Part shown: positions 47,877-56,095 of the stretch, in pieces
How positions within the stretch are numbered: the first letter of the stretch is position 1
Layout: each line of letters opens with the position of its first letter
Origin: Alphaproteobacteria bacterium
Lineage (GTDB): Bacteria; Pseudomonadota; Alphaproteobacteria; Puniceispirillales; Puniceispirillaceae
Length of the DNA: 64,000 bases
NCBI GenBank assembly: GCA_009920665.1
Contig: RFZL01000002.1
Coordinates: 47,757 to 111,756, forward strand
Direction: 5' to 3'
Program-made: the position numbers and the translations under genes
Notes under the pieces: model-generated
What the model saw: the letters and a program-made list of their open reading frames with translations, nothing else
The model's database searches: none
Told to the model about the DNA's origin: nothing

Positions 47877-50658
47877 TCAGCACATCATCGCAGCGCTGGC
47901 AGATTTCACGGCTTTCCGTGACCTCCGGCATGATGCGCCAGCAGCGGGCACATTTGCCGCCTTCAGCAGTGGCAAAGGCCACCGCCACATCCTCGACCCC
48001 CTCCAGCCGGAAGGCGTCGGCCGGTGCCGGGGCGGCGCTGATCTCCGCCGCCGAGGTGATGAACAGGCTGGCCGCGTCCTCACCATCAAACAGGGTCGCA
48101 AGCCCGGCACTGACATGCACCGTCGGCGCTGCCTGCAGCGAGGCCCCGATGGCGCCGTCATTGCGCGCGGCCTCCAGCGCGCTGGTCACCACCTGCCGGA
48201 CCTGCCTGATACCATCCCAGCGCGCGCCGAGACCGGCATTGCGCCAGGCCACCGGGATCGGCTCATAGCTGCGAAGATGAACCGAATTCCCGAAATCCTG
48301 AACGCGCGACTGCCAGGCTTCCTCGGCAGTGAAGCACAGAATCGGCGCCAGCCAGGCGGTGAGCCGTTCGAACACCTCGTTCATCACCGTCCGGCAGGCG
48401 CGCCGTTCAACCGAATCAAGCGCATCGCAATAGAGGCGATCCTTGCGGATCTCGAAATAGAAGGCCGACAGATCGCTGTTACACAGCGTATGGAGCTCGG
48501 TGAAGATGCCGTGGAAATCATAGCTGTCGGTCATCGCCCGAATGCGGTCATCAATCTGTGCCAGCCGGTGCAGGACCCAGCGTTCGAGCGCCGGCATCTG
48601 GTCATAACCGACTGCCTCGGCGGCGGTGAAGCCGTCAAGCGCCCCGAGAAGATAACGCAGCGTGTTGCGGAACCGGCGGTAGCTGTCGGTCGTCCGCTTG
48701 ATGATTTCCGGCCCGATCCGCAGATCATTATAATAATCCGAGCTGACCACCCAGAGCCGCAGGATATCGGCACCGTTCTGGTCCATGACCTTTTGCGGCG
48801 TGACGACATTGCCAAGCGATTTCGACATCTTGCGGCCCTGCTCGTCGAGGACAAAGCCGTGCGTCAGCACACCTTTGTAGGGTGCCTTGCCACGCGTCGC
48901 GCAGGATTGCAGAAGCGAGGAATGGAACCATCCACGATGCTGGTCGGAGCCTTCAAGATACAGGTCGGCCGGGCTTGCCAGATCGTCTCGCTCCTCGAGA
49001 ACAAAGGAATGGGTCGAGCCGGAATCGAACCAGACATCCAGAATGTCGATCACCTTCTCGTAATCATCAGGGTTGTAGTCGGGACCAAGGAAGCGCGACG
49101 CCTCGGAGGAGAACCAGCAATCGGCGCCCTCCTCGCGCATCGCTGTCACGACACGGTCAATCACCGCCTGGTCGCGAAGCGGTTCGCCGCTCGCCTTGTT
49201 GACGAAAACGGTGATCGGCACGCCCCAGGCACGCTGGCGCGACAGACACCAGTCGGGCCGCTGCTCGATCATCGAGGTCAGGCGCCGCTGGCCGGCCGGC
49301 GGGTAGAATGCCGTCCGGCCAAGTTCGGCGACCGCGGTGTCGCGAAGACCATGCGATTCCATCGAGACAAACCACTGCGAGGTGTTGCGATAGACAAGCG
49401 GCGCCTTCGAACGCCAGGAATGCGGATAGGAATGGACAAGCTTGCCGATGCCGATCAGTCCGCCATGCCCGGCCATGATCTCGGCGATTCTGGCATTGTC
49501 GCGCAGTACATGAAGCCCCGCGAAGAGCGGCAGATGATCCATCAGCCTGCCATCCTCGGCCACTGTGTCGGGAAGCGGGATGCCATGCTCCAGATGCGCA
49601 AGCTCGTAATCCTCGACACCATGGCCGGGAGCGATATGGACAAATCCGGTACCCTGCTCAGTGGTGACGTAATCGGCCAGCAGCATCGGCACGTCATGAT
49701 CATATCCCTGATCATGCATCGGGTGGCGCGAGACCGTGCCCTCGATATCAGTGCCCTTCAGCGTTGCCAGCGTTTCGGTTCCGATGATGCCGGTGGCGGC
49801 CGTCACCTCGGCCACAAGTTCGCTCGCCAGACAGATTACATCGCCTTCGGTTGCCAGCGCGCCCTCTTCCAGCGCGGTGATGCGCAGCACCGAATAGTCG
49901 ATATCGGCACCGCAGGCCATCGCCCGGTTGCCCGGCATTGTCCATGGTGTTGTCGTCCAGATGACGATATTCGCCCCGTCCAGCGCCGGATGGCCTGGCG
50001 TCTTCACCGGGAAGCGTGCATAGATGGTCACCGAGGTATGATCCTGATATTCGATCTCGGCCTCGGCAAGCGCCGTTTTCTCGACCGGCGACCACATCAC
50101 CGGCTTGGCGCCGCGATACAGGCTGCCATCCATCAGCAGGCGGCCAAGCTCGGCGGCGATGGTCGCCTCGGCCTCATAGGCCATCGTGGTGTAGGGGGCC
50201 TTCCAGTCGCCAAGCACACCAAGGCGCTGGAACTCCTCGGACTGCACCTCCAGCCAGTGCGCGGCAAAGTCACGGCACTCCTGGCGGAATTCCTGCACCG
50301 GCACCTCGTCCTTGTCCTTGCCCTTCTTGCGGTATTGCTCCTCGATCTTCCATTCGATCGGCAGGCCATGGCAGTCCCAGCCGGGTACATAGTTGGCGTT
50401 CTTGCCAAGCATCGATTGCGACCGGTTGACGACATCCTTCAGGATCTTGTTCAGCGCATGACCGATATGAAGCTGGCCGTTGGCGTAGGGCGGCCCGTCA
50501 TGAAGCACGAACAGCTCGGCACCGGCGCGCGCCTCGCGAAGCCGCGCATAGATGTCCATCTGCTGCCACTGGGCGAGGATTTCGGGTTCCTTCTTCGGCA
50601 ACCCGCCACGCATCGGAAAGTCGGTCTGCGGCAGAAACACCGTCTCTTTGTAACTCAT
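47863..50658 (-). CDS. ileS: Isoleucyl-tRNA synthetase
   Basis: A 931-residue class I synthetase. The HIGH motif is in YANGQLHIGHALNK and the KMSKS motif in RKMSKSLGNVV. The editing domain and the anticodon-binding domain have normal spacing. The C-terminal zinc knuckle is present (CARCWRIMPE and CQRCDDVL). The length and zinc end match the bacterial IleS type that is sensitive to mupirocin. It overlaps lspA by 14 bp and lies 77 bp after ribF. Confidence 0.97.
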   Translation of the reverse strand: MSYKETVFLPQTDFPMRGGLPKKEPEILAQWQQMDIYARLREARAGAELFVLHDGPPYANGQLHIGHALNKILKDVVNRSQSMLGKNANYVPGWDCHGLPIEWKIEEQYRKKGKDKDEVPVQEFRQECRDFAAHWLEVQSEEFQRLGVLGDWKAPYTTMAYEAEATIAAELGRLLMDGSLYRGAKPVMWSPVEKTALAEAEIEYQDHTSVTIYARFPVKTPGHPALDGANIVIWTTTPWTMPGNRAMACGADIDYSVLRITALEEGALATEGDVICLASELVAEVTAATGIIGTETLATLKGTDIEGTVSRHPMHDQGYDHDVPMLLADYVTTEQGTGFVHIAPGHGVEDYELAHLEHGIPLPDTVAEDGRLMDHLPLFAGLHVLRDNARIAEIMAGHGGLIGIGKLVHSYPHSWRSKAPLVYRNTSQWFVSMESHGLRDTAVAELGRTAFYPPAGQRRLTSMIEQRPDWCLSRQRAWGVPITVFVNKASGEPLRDQAVIDRVVTAMREEGADCWFSSEASRFLGPDYNPDDYEKVIDILDVWFDSGSTHSFVLEERDDLASPADLYLEGSDQHRGWFHSSLLQSCATRGKAPYKGVLTHGFVLDEQGRKMSKSLGNVVTPQKVMDQNGADILRLWVVSSDYYNDLRIGPEIIKRTTDSYRRFRNTLRYLLGALDGFTAAEAVGYDQMPALERWVLHRLAQIDDRIRAMTDSYDFHGIFTELHTLCNSDLSAFYFEIRKDRLYCDALDSVERRACRTVMNEVFERLTAWLAPILCFTAEEAWQSRVQDFGNSVHLRSYEPIPVAWRNAGLGARWDGIRQVRQVVTSALEAARNDGAIGASLQAAPTVHVSAGLATLFDGEDAASLFITSAAEISAAPAPADAFRLEGVEDVAVAFATAEGGKCARCWRIMPEVTESREICQRCDDVLNAGS

Positions 50659-50735
50659 CGCAAGCTGTCTCGCTTTTCATCCTGGTGCCGGCAGGCTGCT
50701 TGCCCGGCGGACTGTTCATTCGGGCGGCCTGTCGT

Positions 50736-51719
50736 TCAGGCTGTCTCTTTGATCGGGGGCAGAAGCGCACGGGCTGTACGCGCATCCTTCGCAATCTGCG
50801 CCGTCAATTCGTCAATGCCGGTAAATTTGCGCTCCGGGCGAATGAAGGATTTCAACCCGATGGCGAGCCGCCGGCCATAGAGATCGCGCTGCTGGTCGAA
50901 CAGATGCGCCTCGCACAGCACACCCCGATCCTCGACCGTCGGACGCACGCCGATATTGGCCACGCCATTACCAAGCAACCTGTATGGCTGACCTGCATCC
51001 GCCTCGAAGATCTGCACGGCATAGACACCGAAGGCCGGATGCAGAAGGTTGCCAAGCGGAATGTTGGCGGTCGGAAAGCCGATGGTCCGCCCGCGCTGGT
51101 CTCCCATCCGGACCGTGCCGGTGACCGCCCAGTCATGGCCCAGCATCTCGGCGGCGCGCTCCGGCTCGCCATCCTGCAGGAAGGCGCGCACACGGCTTGA
51201 GCTGATCACCGCGCTGTTCGGGTCGGCAAGCAGTGCCACTGCGGTGGCGTTGATGCCGATCGCGGCACCGATGGTGTTGATGGTGTCGATATCCCCGCCA
51301 CGCCCACGACCAAAGGCGAAATCCGACCCGGCAAACAGCGCCTTCACGCCAAGCGCCGGCAGCACCGAGGTGACAAAATTCTCGGCGTCCGTGCATCGCA
51401 GATTGTCATCGAACCTGACATGGATGATCCGGTCGACCCCGAGGGCGGCGATCAGACGGTCCTTTTCCTGCCGGTCGGCAAGATGAAACGGGGCGTCATC
51501 ATGACGGAAGAACTCGCGTGGATGCGGGTCGAAGGTCACCGCCGCCGAGGCAAGGCCGCGGGCGCGCGCCGCATCAATGGCGGCCGAAATCACCTGGGCA
51601 TGCCCGCGGTGGACGCCGTCGAAATTGCCGATCGCAGCCACCAGGGCCGGTCCGTCCAGCGGCGCCTCACCGACAGACCAGTCGATCGTCTCGCATTTGT
51701 TTTTCTGGCTAGAATCCAT
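50736..51719 (-). CDS. ribF: Bifunctional riboflavin kinase / FAD synthetase
   Basis: A 327-residue RibF. The N-terminal nucleotidyltransferase domain has IGNFDGVHRGHAQVI and VTFDPHPREFF. The C-terminal flavokinase domain has DQRGRTIGFPTANI. It makes FMN and FAD from riboflavin. It is upstream of ileS-lspA, a widely conserved order. The ATG lies only 8 bases after a good -10 element, so the transcript is probably leaderless. Confidence 0.95.
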   Translation of the reverse strand: MDSSQKNKCETIDWSVGEAPLDGPALVAAIGNFDGVHRGHAQVISAAIDAARARGLASAAVTFDPHPREFFRHDDAPFHLADRQEKDRLIAALGVDRIIHVRFDDNLRCTDAENFVTSVLPALGVKALFAGSDFAFGRGRGGDIDTINTIGAAIGINATAVALLADPNSAVISSSRVRAFLQDGEPERAAEMLGHDWAVTGTVRMGDQRGRTIGFPTANIPLGNLLHPAFGVYAVQIFEADAGQPYRLLGNGVANIGVRPTVEDRGVLCEAHLFDQQRDLYGRRLAIGLKSFIRPERKFTGIDELTAQIAKDARTARALLPPIKETA

Positions 51720-51727
51720 GGCGCGGC

Positions 51728-51757
51728 ACTATATCGTGCAACCTGTCCGAATATCAA
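51728..51757 (-). promoter_or_regulatory. Probable ribF promoter, giving a leaderless message
   Basis: On the reverse strand TTGATA (51752-51757) is followed after 18 bp by TATAGT (51728-51733), both near consensus. The ribF ATG begins at 51719, 8 bases past the -10. Transcription would start at about the initiation codon. I see no ribosome-binding site. Confidence 0.5.
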
Positions 51758-52008
51758 CGCCGGAAAGTGCTTTATTTCCATGGCTGCCCGGCCGAAGCAC
51801 AAGCTGTCGGGGCGCAAGCGGCCGGGGCCGTGCCGCCGGTATCCCTCGAAACCTCCGGCCGGCGAATTGCCACATCGCCACCGGGAACGGTTGGCGGCGG
51901 CCGGCCCGATGTCTATAGTGTGTCCAGCGACGTGCCTGATGAGTCACCTGGCGCGGCCGCGTGGCACCGGGCGCGGGGCCTCCCATTCTACCAATGCAGG
52001 GTCGCGGC

Positions 52009-52893
52009 ATGAACGACATATCTCTCAGCACCATCTCGGATGAACTCGGCCTGTCCAGCCTGTTGACCGACCAGACGCTGACCCTGGCGACCGAATACGG
52101 GCTGAATTTTCTGGCCGCTTTGTTCACCATCATCATCGGTGTCTGGGCGTCCCGGCGGGCCAGCAAGGTGGTGCGCGACTGGCTGACCCGCTCGAGCCGG
52201 ATCGACCGGACGCTCGCTCCCATCCTCGCGGCACTTGTCCGCTATTCGATTCTGACACTGACAGTTGTCGTTACGCTTGGCAATTTCGGCGTCGAAACCA
52301 CCTCGATCATCGCGGTTCTCGGTGCCGCCGGCCTTGCCATCGGCCTGGCGTTGCAGGGAACCCTGTCGAATGTCGCCGCCGGGCTGATGCTGCTGTTCCT
52401 GCGGCCATTCAAGATCGGTGACTGGGTCGAGGCGGCTGGAGTGTCCGGCTCGGTTCGTGAAATCGGCCTGTTCACAACCATCATCGACACCTTCGACAAT
52501 GTCTATATCAGCGTGCCGAACTCGGCCATCTGGACATCAAACATCATCAACCATGCCAAATACGGAACGCGGCGGCTCGATCTTGATATCGGGGTCAGCT
52601 ATGACAGCGATCTTGACGATGTCGAGGCGGCGATGATGGAGCTTGCCGCCGATCCCCGCGTGCTGGCCGACCCGGCACCGCGATTCCTGGTTGTCAGCTA
52701 TGGTGACAGCGCGATCAATGTACGGCTTCGCGCCTATGCGGAATATGACGATTTCTTCAATCTCTTCTGGGACCTGAACCGCAACCTGAAAGGTGTTCTT
52801 GATGCGCGCGGCATCGACATTCCCTTCCCGCAGCGGGTTGTTCGCCATGTTGGCGGCGGTCCTGCGGCGGCCGGGGGTGACGAGGACCAATGA
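52009..52893 (+). CDS. MscS-family mechanosensitive channel
   Basis: A 294-residue MscS-type channel with three membrane helices. The pore helix block is GLAIGLALQGTLSNVAAGLM, followed by LLFLRPFKIGDWVE, VREIGLFTTII and VPNSAIWTSNI of the beta domain. It opens on osmotic down-shock. The start ATG 52009 lies after a 289-bp gap from ribF in which I see no other gene. chaC overlaps its stop by 4 bp. Confidence 0.93.
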   Translation: MNDISLSTISDELGLSSLLTDQTLTLATEYGLNFLAALFTIIIGVWASRRASKVVRDWLTRSSRIDRTLAPILAALVRYSILTLTVVVTLGNFGVETTSIIAVLGAAGLAIGLALQGTLSNVAAGLMLLFLRPFKIGDWVEAAGVSGSVREIGLFTTIIDTFDNVYISVPNSAIWTSNIINHAKYGTRRLDLDIGVSYDSDLDDVEAAMMELAADPRVLADPAPRFLVVSYGDSAINVRLRAYAEYDDFFNLFWDLNRNLKGVLDARGIDIPFPQRVVRHVGGGPAAAGGDEDQ

Positions 52894-53588
52894 CACATGA
52901 GCCGATCCTGAGGGTAACTCGCGAGAGCCTGGCGTCCGGCACCATCATGAAGATGGCCACCGAGCGCAATGACGGCGCCGTCGATATCGCCTCGGAAGAC
53001 GAGCTTTACGCCTCACGGCGCCGGCTTGTCCCGGACAATGCCGATTGCTCGGACATCTGGATTTTCGGCTATGGCAGCCTGATCTTCAACCCGGTGGTCG
53101 ATTATGTCGAACAGGCGCAGGCCCGCATATTCGGCAATCATCGGCGTTTTTGCCTGTGGACACGGCTTGGCCGCGGCTCGCCGGAATGCCCGGGACTGGT
53201 GCTGGCGCTTGACCGTGGCGGCAGCTGTGCCGGCGTCGGCTTCCGACTGAATCCGAGGACCGCGATCGAGGAGCTGGATTTGCTGTGGCGCCGCGAGATG
53301 ATTACCATGGCCTATCGCGCCCGCTGGCTGACCCTGCATACCCCGCAGGGGCAGAAACGCGGCATCGGCTTTGTGGCAAGACCCGACCGGCCGAATTACG
53401 CGGCACGCATGCCGATCGAGGACGAGGCCGGCGTGATCGCCGCCGCCAGCGGGTTCATCGGGCCCTGCCGGGAGTATCTGTTCGATACGGTCGCGGCCTT
53501 GCGGGAGAACGGCATTTCCGATCCGCATCTGGAAAATCTGACACTCCATGTGAAGCAGAGGCTTGCCACTGACGGGGGTGTCGGCTAG
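52890..53588 (+). CDS. ChaC-like gamma-glutamylcyclotransferase
   Basis: A 232-residue ChaC-family enzyme that breaks glutathione into 5-oxoproline and Cys-Gly. The family loop IFGYGSLIFNPV at about 50-61 and the catalytic-glutamate region LWRREMITMAYRARWL are present. The N-terminal 45 residues are extra and polar. GAGGA precedes ATG 52890, which overlaps mscS by 4 bp. Its last codons contain a likely tRNA promoter. Confidence 0.9.
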   Translation: MTHEPILRVTRESLASGTIMKMATERNDGAVDIASEDELYASRRRLVPDNADCSDIWIFGYGSLIFNPVVDYVEQAQARIFGNHRRFCLWTRLGRGSPECPGLVLALDRGGSCAGVGFRLNPRTAIEELDLLWRREMITMAYRARWLTLHTPQGQKRGIGFVARPDRPNYAARMPIEDEAGVIAAASGFIGPCREYLFDTVAALRENGISDPHLENLTLHVKQRLATDGGVG

Positions 53589-53591
53589 TAC
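53563..53591 (+). promoter_or_regulatory. Candidate promoter of tRNA-Leu inside the chaC end
   Basis: TTGCCA (53563-53568) is followed after 17 bp by TAGTAC (53586-53591). The -10 starts with the chaC TAG stop. The predicted start is about 7 bases before the tRNA. Each box matches consensus in four of six positions. Confidence 0.4.
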
Positions 53592-53605
53592 CGTTCAAGG
53601 ATCAG

Positions 53606-53692
53606 GCGAGTGTGGCGGAATTGGTAGACGCAGTGGATTCAAAATCCACCGCCCGCAAGGGCTTGGGGGTTCGAGTCCCCCCACTCGTACCA
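53606..53692 (+). tRNA. tRNA-Leu (anticodon CAA)
   Basis: An 87-base cloverleaf with encoded CCA. The acceptor stem is GCGAGTG/CACTCGT (a G-T first pair), with discriminator A. The D arm has GGTAGACGC. The anticodon stem GTGGA/TCCAC holds loop TTCAAAA with anticodon CAA, reading UUG. A long variable arm (GCCCGCAAGGGCT region) and T arm GGGGGTTCGAGTCCCCC follow. The long variable arm and A73 fit leucine. It sits between chaC and a DedA-like gene on the same strand. Confidence 0.95.
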
Positions 53693-53721
53693 TCACCCCT
53701 GTTGTCGTCTCGAGGCGTCCG

Positions 53722-54303
53722 ATGACATCGCTCTGGCGATATTTCACAGACCAGTATGACCGCGTGATCCGCATCGCCGGCACCGCGCTGGCGGAACGCC
53801 TGATGTGGCTGTTCGCGGTGCTTGAATCGATCATCATTCCGATTCCGGTCGACCCGCTGCTGGTCGCGACGGTGCTGGCACGGCCGGCGGCATGGATCCG
53901 GCTGACGGCCGGCTGCACGATCGCCTCAGTCATCGGTGGCGGGCTTGGCTGGGTGCTTGGCGCGGTGCTGGGTGTTGGCATTGAACAGATCCTGGCGATG
54001 CTGCCGCATGTCATCGCGCCGCCCGGAAAATTCGCCGCCGTCCAGCAAGGTTTTGTCACCTTCGGCATCATTCTGGTCTTTATTGGCGCCTTTACCCCGC
54101 TTCCCTACAAGGTGATCGCTGTCAGTGCCGGCATTGCCGGGTTTGCGTTGATCCCGTTTCTTGCGACCTCGCTCATTGGGCGCGGGTTGCGGTTCGCCAT
54201 CGTCGCCGGCATTGCCCGCCATCATGGTGACGCCCGCATCGTCATGACGTTGCTGAGTGCGCTTGTCTTCCTGATCGGGGGCGCCCTGTGGCTGATCCAC
54301 TGA
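53722..54303 (+). CDS. YqaA/DedA-like (VTT domain) membrane protein
   Basis: A 193-residue membrane protein of the YqaA subgroup of the DedA/VTT superfamily. Helices carry AVLESIIIPIPVDPLLV, GGGLGWVLGAVLG and IGAFTPLPYKVIAVSAGIAG, where FTPLPYK is the typical re-entrant loop. Related proteins transport or flip membrane lipids, and the substrate of YqaA is unknown. ATG 53722 is the first start after the tRNA. The reading frame extends upstream through the tRNA but that part is not protein. It overlaps dsbB by 16 bp. Confidence 0.85.
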   Translation: MTSLWRYFTDQYDRVIRIAGTALAERLMWLFAVLESIIIPIPVDPLLVATVLARPAAWIRLTAGCTIASVIGGGLGWVLGAVLGVGIEQILAMLPHVIAPPGKFAAVQQGFVTFGIILVFIGAFTPLPYKVIAVSAGIAGFALIPFLATSLIGRGLRFAIVAGIARHHGDARIVMTLLSALVFLIGGALWLIH

Positions 54304-54830
54304 CACCGCCGCCGCGCCCCTCGCTTCGCGCCGAGCTGTCGGTGATCCTGGCACCGCGGCACGGGCTGATGATCTGCGCCGCGATGTCAACCGCGCTTCT
54401 GATCGCCGCATTCCTGTTCGAATATCTTGGCGGCATGGCACCCTGCAGCCTGTGCATCTGGCAACGCTGGGCGCATGTCGGGGTGATCGGCGCGGCCCTT
54501 GTCGGATTGGTGCTGCTGCCGGACCGGGCCGGATTGCTTCTGGTCGCCGCCGCCGCGCTGGCAAGTTTCGGTGTTGCCGGTTATCACGCCGGCGTGGAAT
54601 GGGCGTTGTGGGACGGGCCGGCAGGCTGCACGGCGAATCTCGCGGCAGGCGCCTCGACGGCGGACCTTGTCGACCAGTTGCTGGCAACGCCGGTTGTTCG
54701 CTGCGACGACGTGCCATGGTCCCTGTTCGGCCTCTCGATGGCAGGCTGGAATGCGCTGGTCAGCCTTGATATCACGGCTGTGGCGATAATGGCCTTCATC
54801 TTTGGCGGACGCATAGCGAGACAGACATGA
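54288..54830 (+). CDS. dsbB: Disulfide bond formation protein B family
   Basis: A 180-residue, four-helix membrane protein of the DsbB family. The quinone-facing pair is APCSLCIWQRW (Cys53, Cys56). The second pair lies in the periplasmic loop (GCTAN and VVRCDD). It re-oxidises DsbA with ubiquinone. The start is GTG 54288, inside the previous gene, with GGGGG just upstream. Its product likely partners the DsbA encoded at 850-1494. coq7 overlaps its end by 4 bp. Confidence 0.88.
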   Translation: MADPLTPPPRPSLRAELSVILAPRHGLMICAAMSTALLIAAFLFEYLGGMAPCSLCIWQRWAHVGVIGAALVGLVLLPDRAGLLLVAAAALASFGVAGYHAGVEWALWDGPAGCTANLAAGASTADLVDQLLATPVVRCDDVPWSLFGLSMAGWNALVSLDITAVAIMAFIFGGRIARQT

Positions 54831-55363
54831 CCGAGCTTTCCAGACCTTCAGCCGGGCGGCGCGACATCGAACGCTTCCTGCGCGTCGACCATGCCGGCGA
54901 GCGGGCCGCACAGCAGATCTATCGCGGTCAGCTTGCCATTCTGCGCAACCACGCCACCGGCCCGCAGATCCAGCATATGATGGAACAGGAAGTCGAGCAT
55001 CTCGAGGCCTTTGAAGAGCTGCTGAATGAGCGCCGCGTGCGGCCATCGCTTCTCGACCCGGTCTGGGGCGCGGCCGGCTTTGCGCTTGGCGCGGTGACGG
55101 CCGCCATGGGCCCGAAAGCCGCCATGGCCTGTACCATCGCCGTCGAGGAGGTCATTGGCGAACATTATGCCAAACAGGCCGACCATCTTGGGGATGAGGA
55201 GGCGGAGCTTCGCGGCACCATTTCAAAATTCCGTGACGATGAGCTGGAACATCGCGATATCGCGGTCGATCACCGTGGCCGCGAGGCGATGTTCTATGCT
55301 GCGCTGAAGGCGGTGATCCAGCAGGGATGCCGCACCGCGATCAGGATCGCCGAACGCGTCTGA
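54827..55363 (+). CDS. coq7: Demethoxyubiquinone hydroxylase Coq7
   Basis: A 178-residue di-iron protein of the Coq7 family, which hydroxylates the ubiquinone ring near the end of the pathway. The metal-binding glutamate/histidine sites are in RVDHAGERAAQQIY, QEVEHLEAFEELL, AVEEVIGEHYAKQ and DDELEHRDIAV. Two central hydrophobic segments fit membrane attachment. Coupling to dsbB (4-bp overlap) is functionally plausible because DsbB uses ubiquinone. It is convergent with the HNH gene. Confidence 0.94.
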   Translation: MTELSRPSAGRRDIERFLRVDHAGERAAQQIYRGQLAILRNHATGPQIQHMMEQEVEHLEAFEELLNERRVRPSLLDPVWGAAGFALGAVTAAMGPKAAMACTIAVEEVIGEHYAKQADHLGDEEAELRGTISKFRDDELEHRDIAVDHRGREAMFYAALKAVIQQGCRTAIRIAERV

Positions 55364-55378
55364 ACGGCAAGCTGCCTG

Positions 55379-55939
55379 TCAGGTCTGCTGCAGTTCAGTA
55401 TCCCAGTACAGGTAATCCCGCCAGGATTCATGAAGATAATTCGGCGGGAAGCCGCGGCCATTTTCCTGCAATTGCCAGATATTGGGCGCCATCGGTCTGG
55501 CCAGTGGTGACATCCCGCATTGCTCGGGAAGCAGATTGGCCTTGCGAAGATTGCAGGGGCTGCAGGCGGCGACGACATTTGTCCAGGTCGTGCGCCCCCC
55601 GCGCGAGCGCGGCACGACATGATCAAAGGTCAGGTCTGCTGCCGCATGGCCAGTGCCGCAATACTGGCAGGTGAACCTGTCGCGAAGGAACACGTTGAAG
55701 CGGGTGAAGGCGGGATTGCGCATCTGCGGGACATATTCCTTCAGCGCGATCACCGAGGGCAGCTTCATCTCCATCGAGGGCGAGCTGATCGAAACATCAT
55801 ATTCGCTGACGATTGTCACCCGGTCGAGACATACCGCCTTCACCGCGTCCTGCCAGGACCAGAGTGACAGTGGAAAATAGTTGAGCGGGCGGAAATCTGC
55901 GTTCAGGACAAGGGCCGGTGCGTAACTGCCTGCGTTCAT
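55379..55939 (-). CDS. HNH endonuclease-domain protein
   Basis: A 186-residue protein with a C-terminal HNH nuclease domain. The zinc pair CQYC and a second pair CSPC flank the catalytic LTFDHVVPRSRGG and the TNVVAACSPCNLRKANLL block. The N-terminal half begins APALVLNADFRPLNYFPLSLWSWQ. This chromosomal, stand-alone HNH family is nearly universal in alphaproteobacteria, and its role is unknown. ATG 55939 gives the best distance from GGGGAG, and ATG 55942 precedes it directly. Confidence 0.9.
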   Translation of the reverse strand: MNAGSYAPALVLNADFRPLNYFPLSLWSWQDAVKAVCLDRVTIVSEYDVSISSPSMEMKLPSVIALKEYVPQMRNPAFTRFNVFLRDRFTCQYCGTGHAAADLTFDHVVPRSRGGRTTWTNVVAACSPCNLRKANLLPEQCGMSPLARPMAPNIWQLQENGRGFPPNYLHESWRDYLYWDTELQQT

Positions 55940-56021
55940 CATGCTCCCCGTGTGGTTTGACCAACACCCAATATCAGCAAAACATGCCAGCGCAGGAAAC
56001 ACAAGCCTAACACCATATATT

Positions 56022-56058
56022 GGGCACTGCGACACAGTGCCCGCAAAATATTGCGGGC
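56022..56058 (-). promoter_or_regulatory. Two overlapping, mutually exclusive hairpins
   Basis: Two 8-bp perfect stems share four bases. Stem A is GGGCACTG/CAGTGCCC (56022-56042, loop CGACA). Stem B is GCCCGCAA/TTGCGGGC (56039-56058, loop AATA). They cannot both form fully. They lie between the esterase stop (56096) and the HNH start (55939) on the reverse strand, with no T-run. The rest of the 156-bp gap shows no gene. Confidence 0.4.
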
Positions 56059-56095
56059 ATGTTACGGGCGGTGGGAAAGCGCGCCGGGAGGACCG

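Noticed and set aside
47512..50880. A very long open frame (about 1120 codons) antisense to ileS
   Set aside because: ileS is certain on the other strand. GC-rich codon use leaves the opposite strand free of stops. The frame has no domain motif and an Arg/Ala/Pro/His-rich composition typical of shadows.
51767..52012. A small plus-strand gene in the ribF-mscS gap
   Set aside because: The frame has no ribosome-binding site, its composition looks random, and it runs over the mscS start. The gap is better read as a divergent promoter region.
53563..53721. Upstream extension of the yqaA-like frame through the tRNA
   Set aside because: It would translate the whole tRNA-Leu gene. The ATG at 53722 gives a normal family start.
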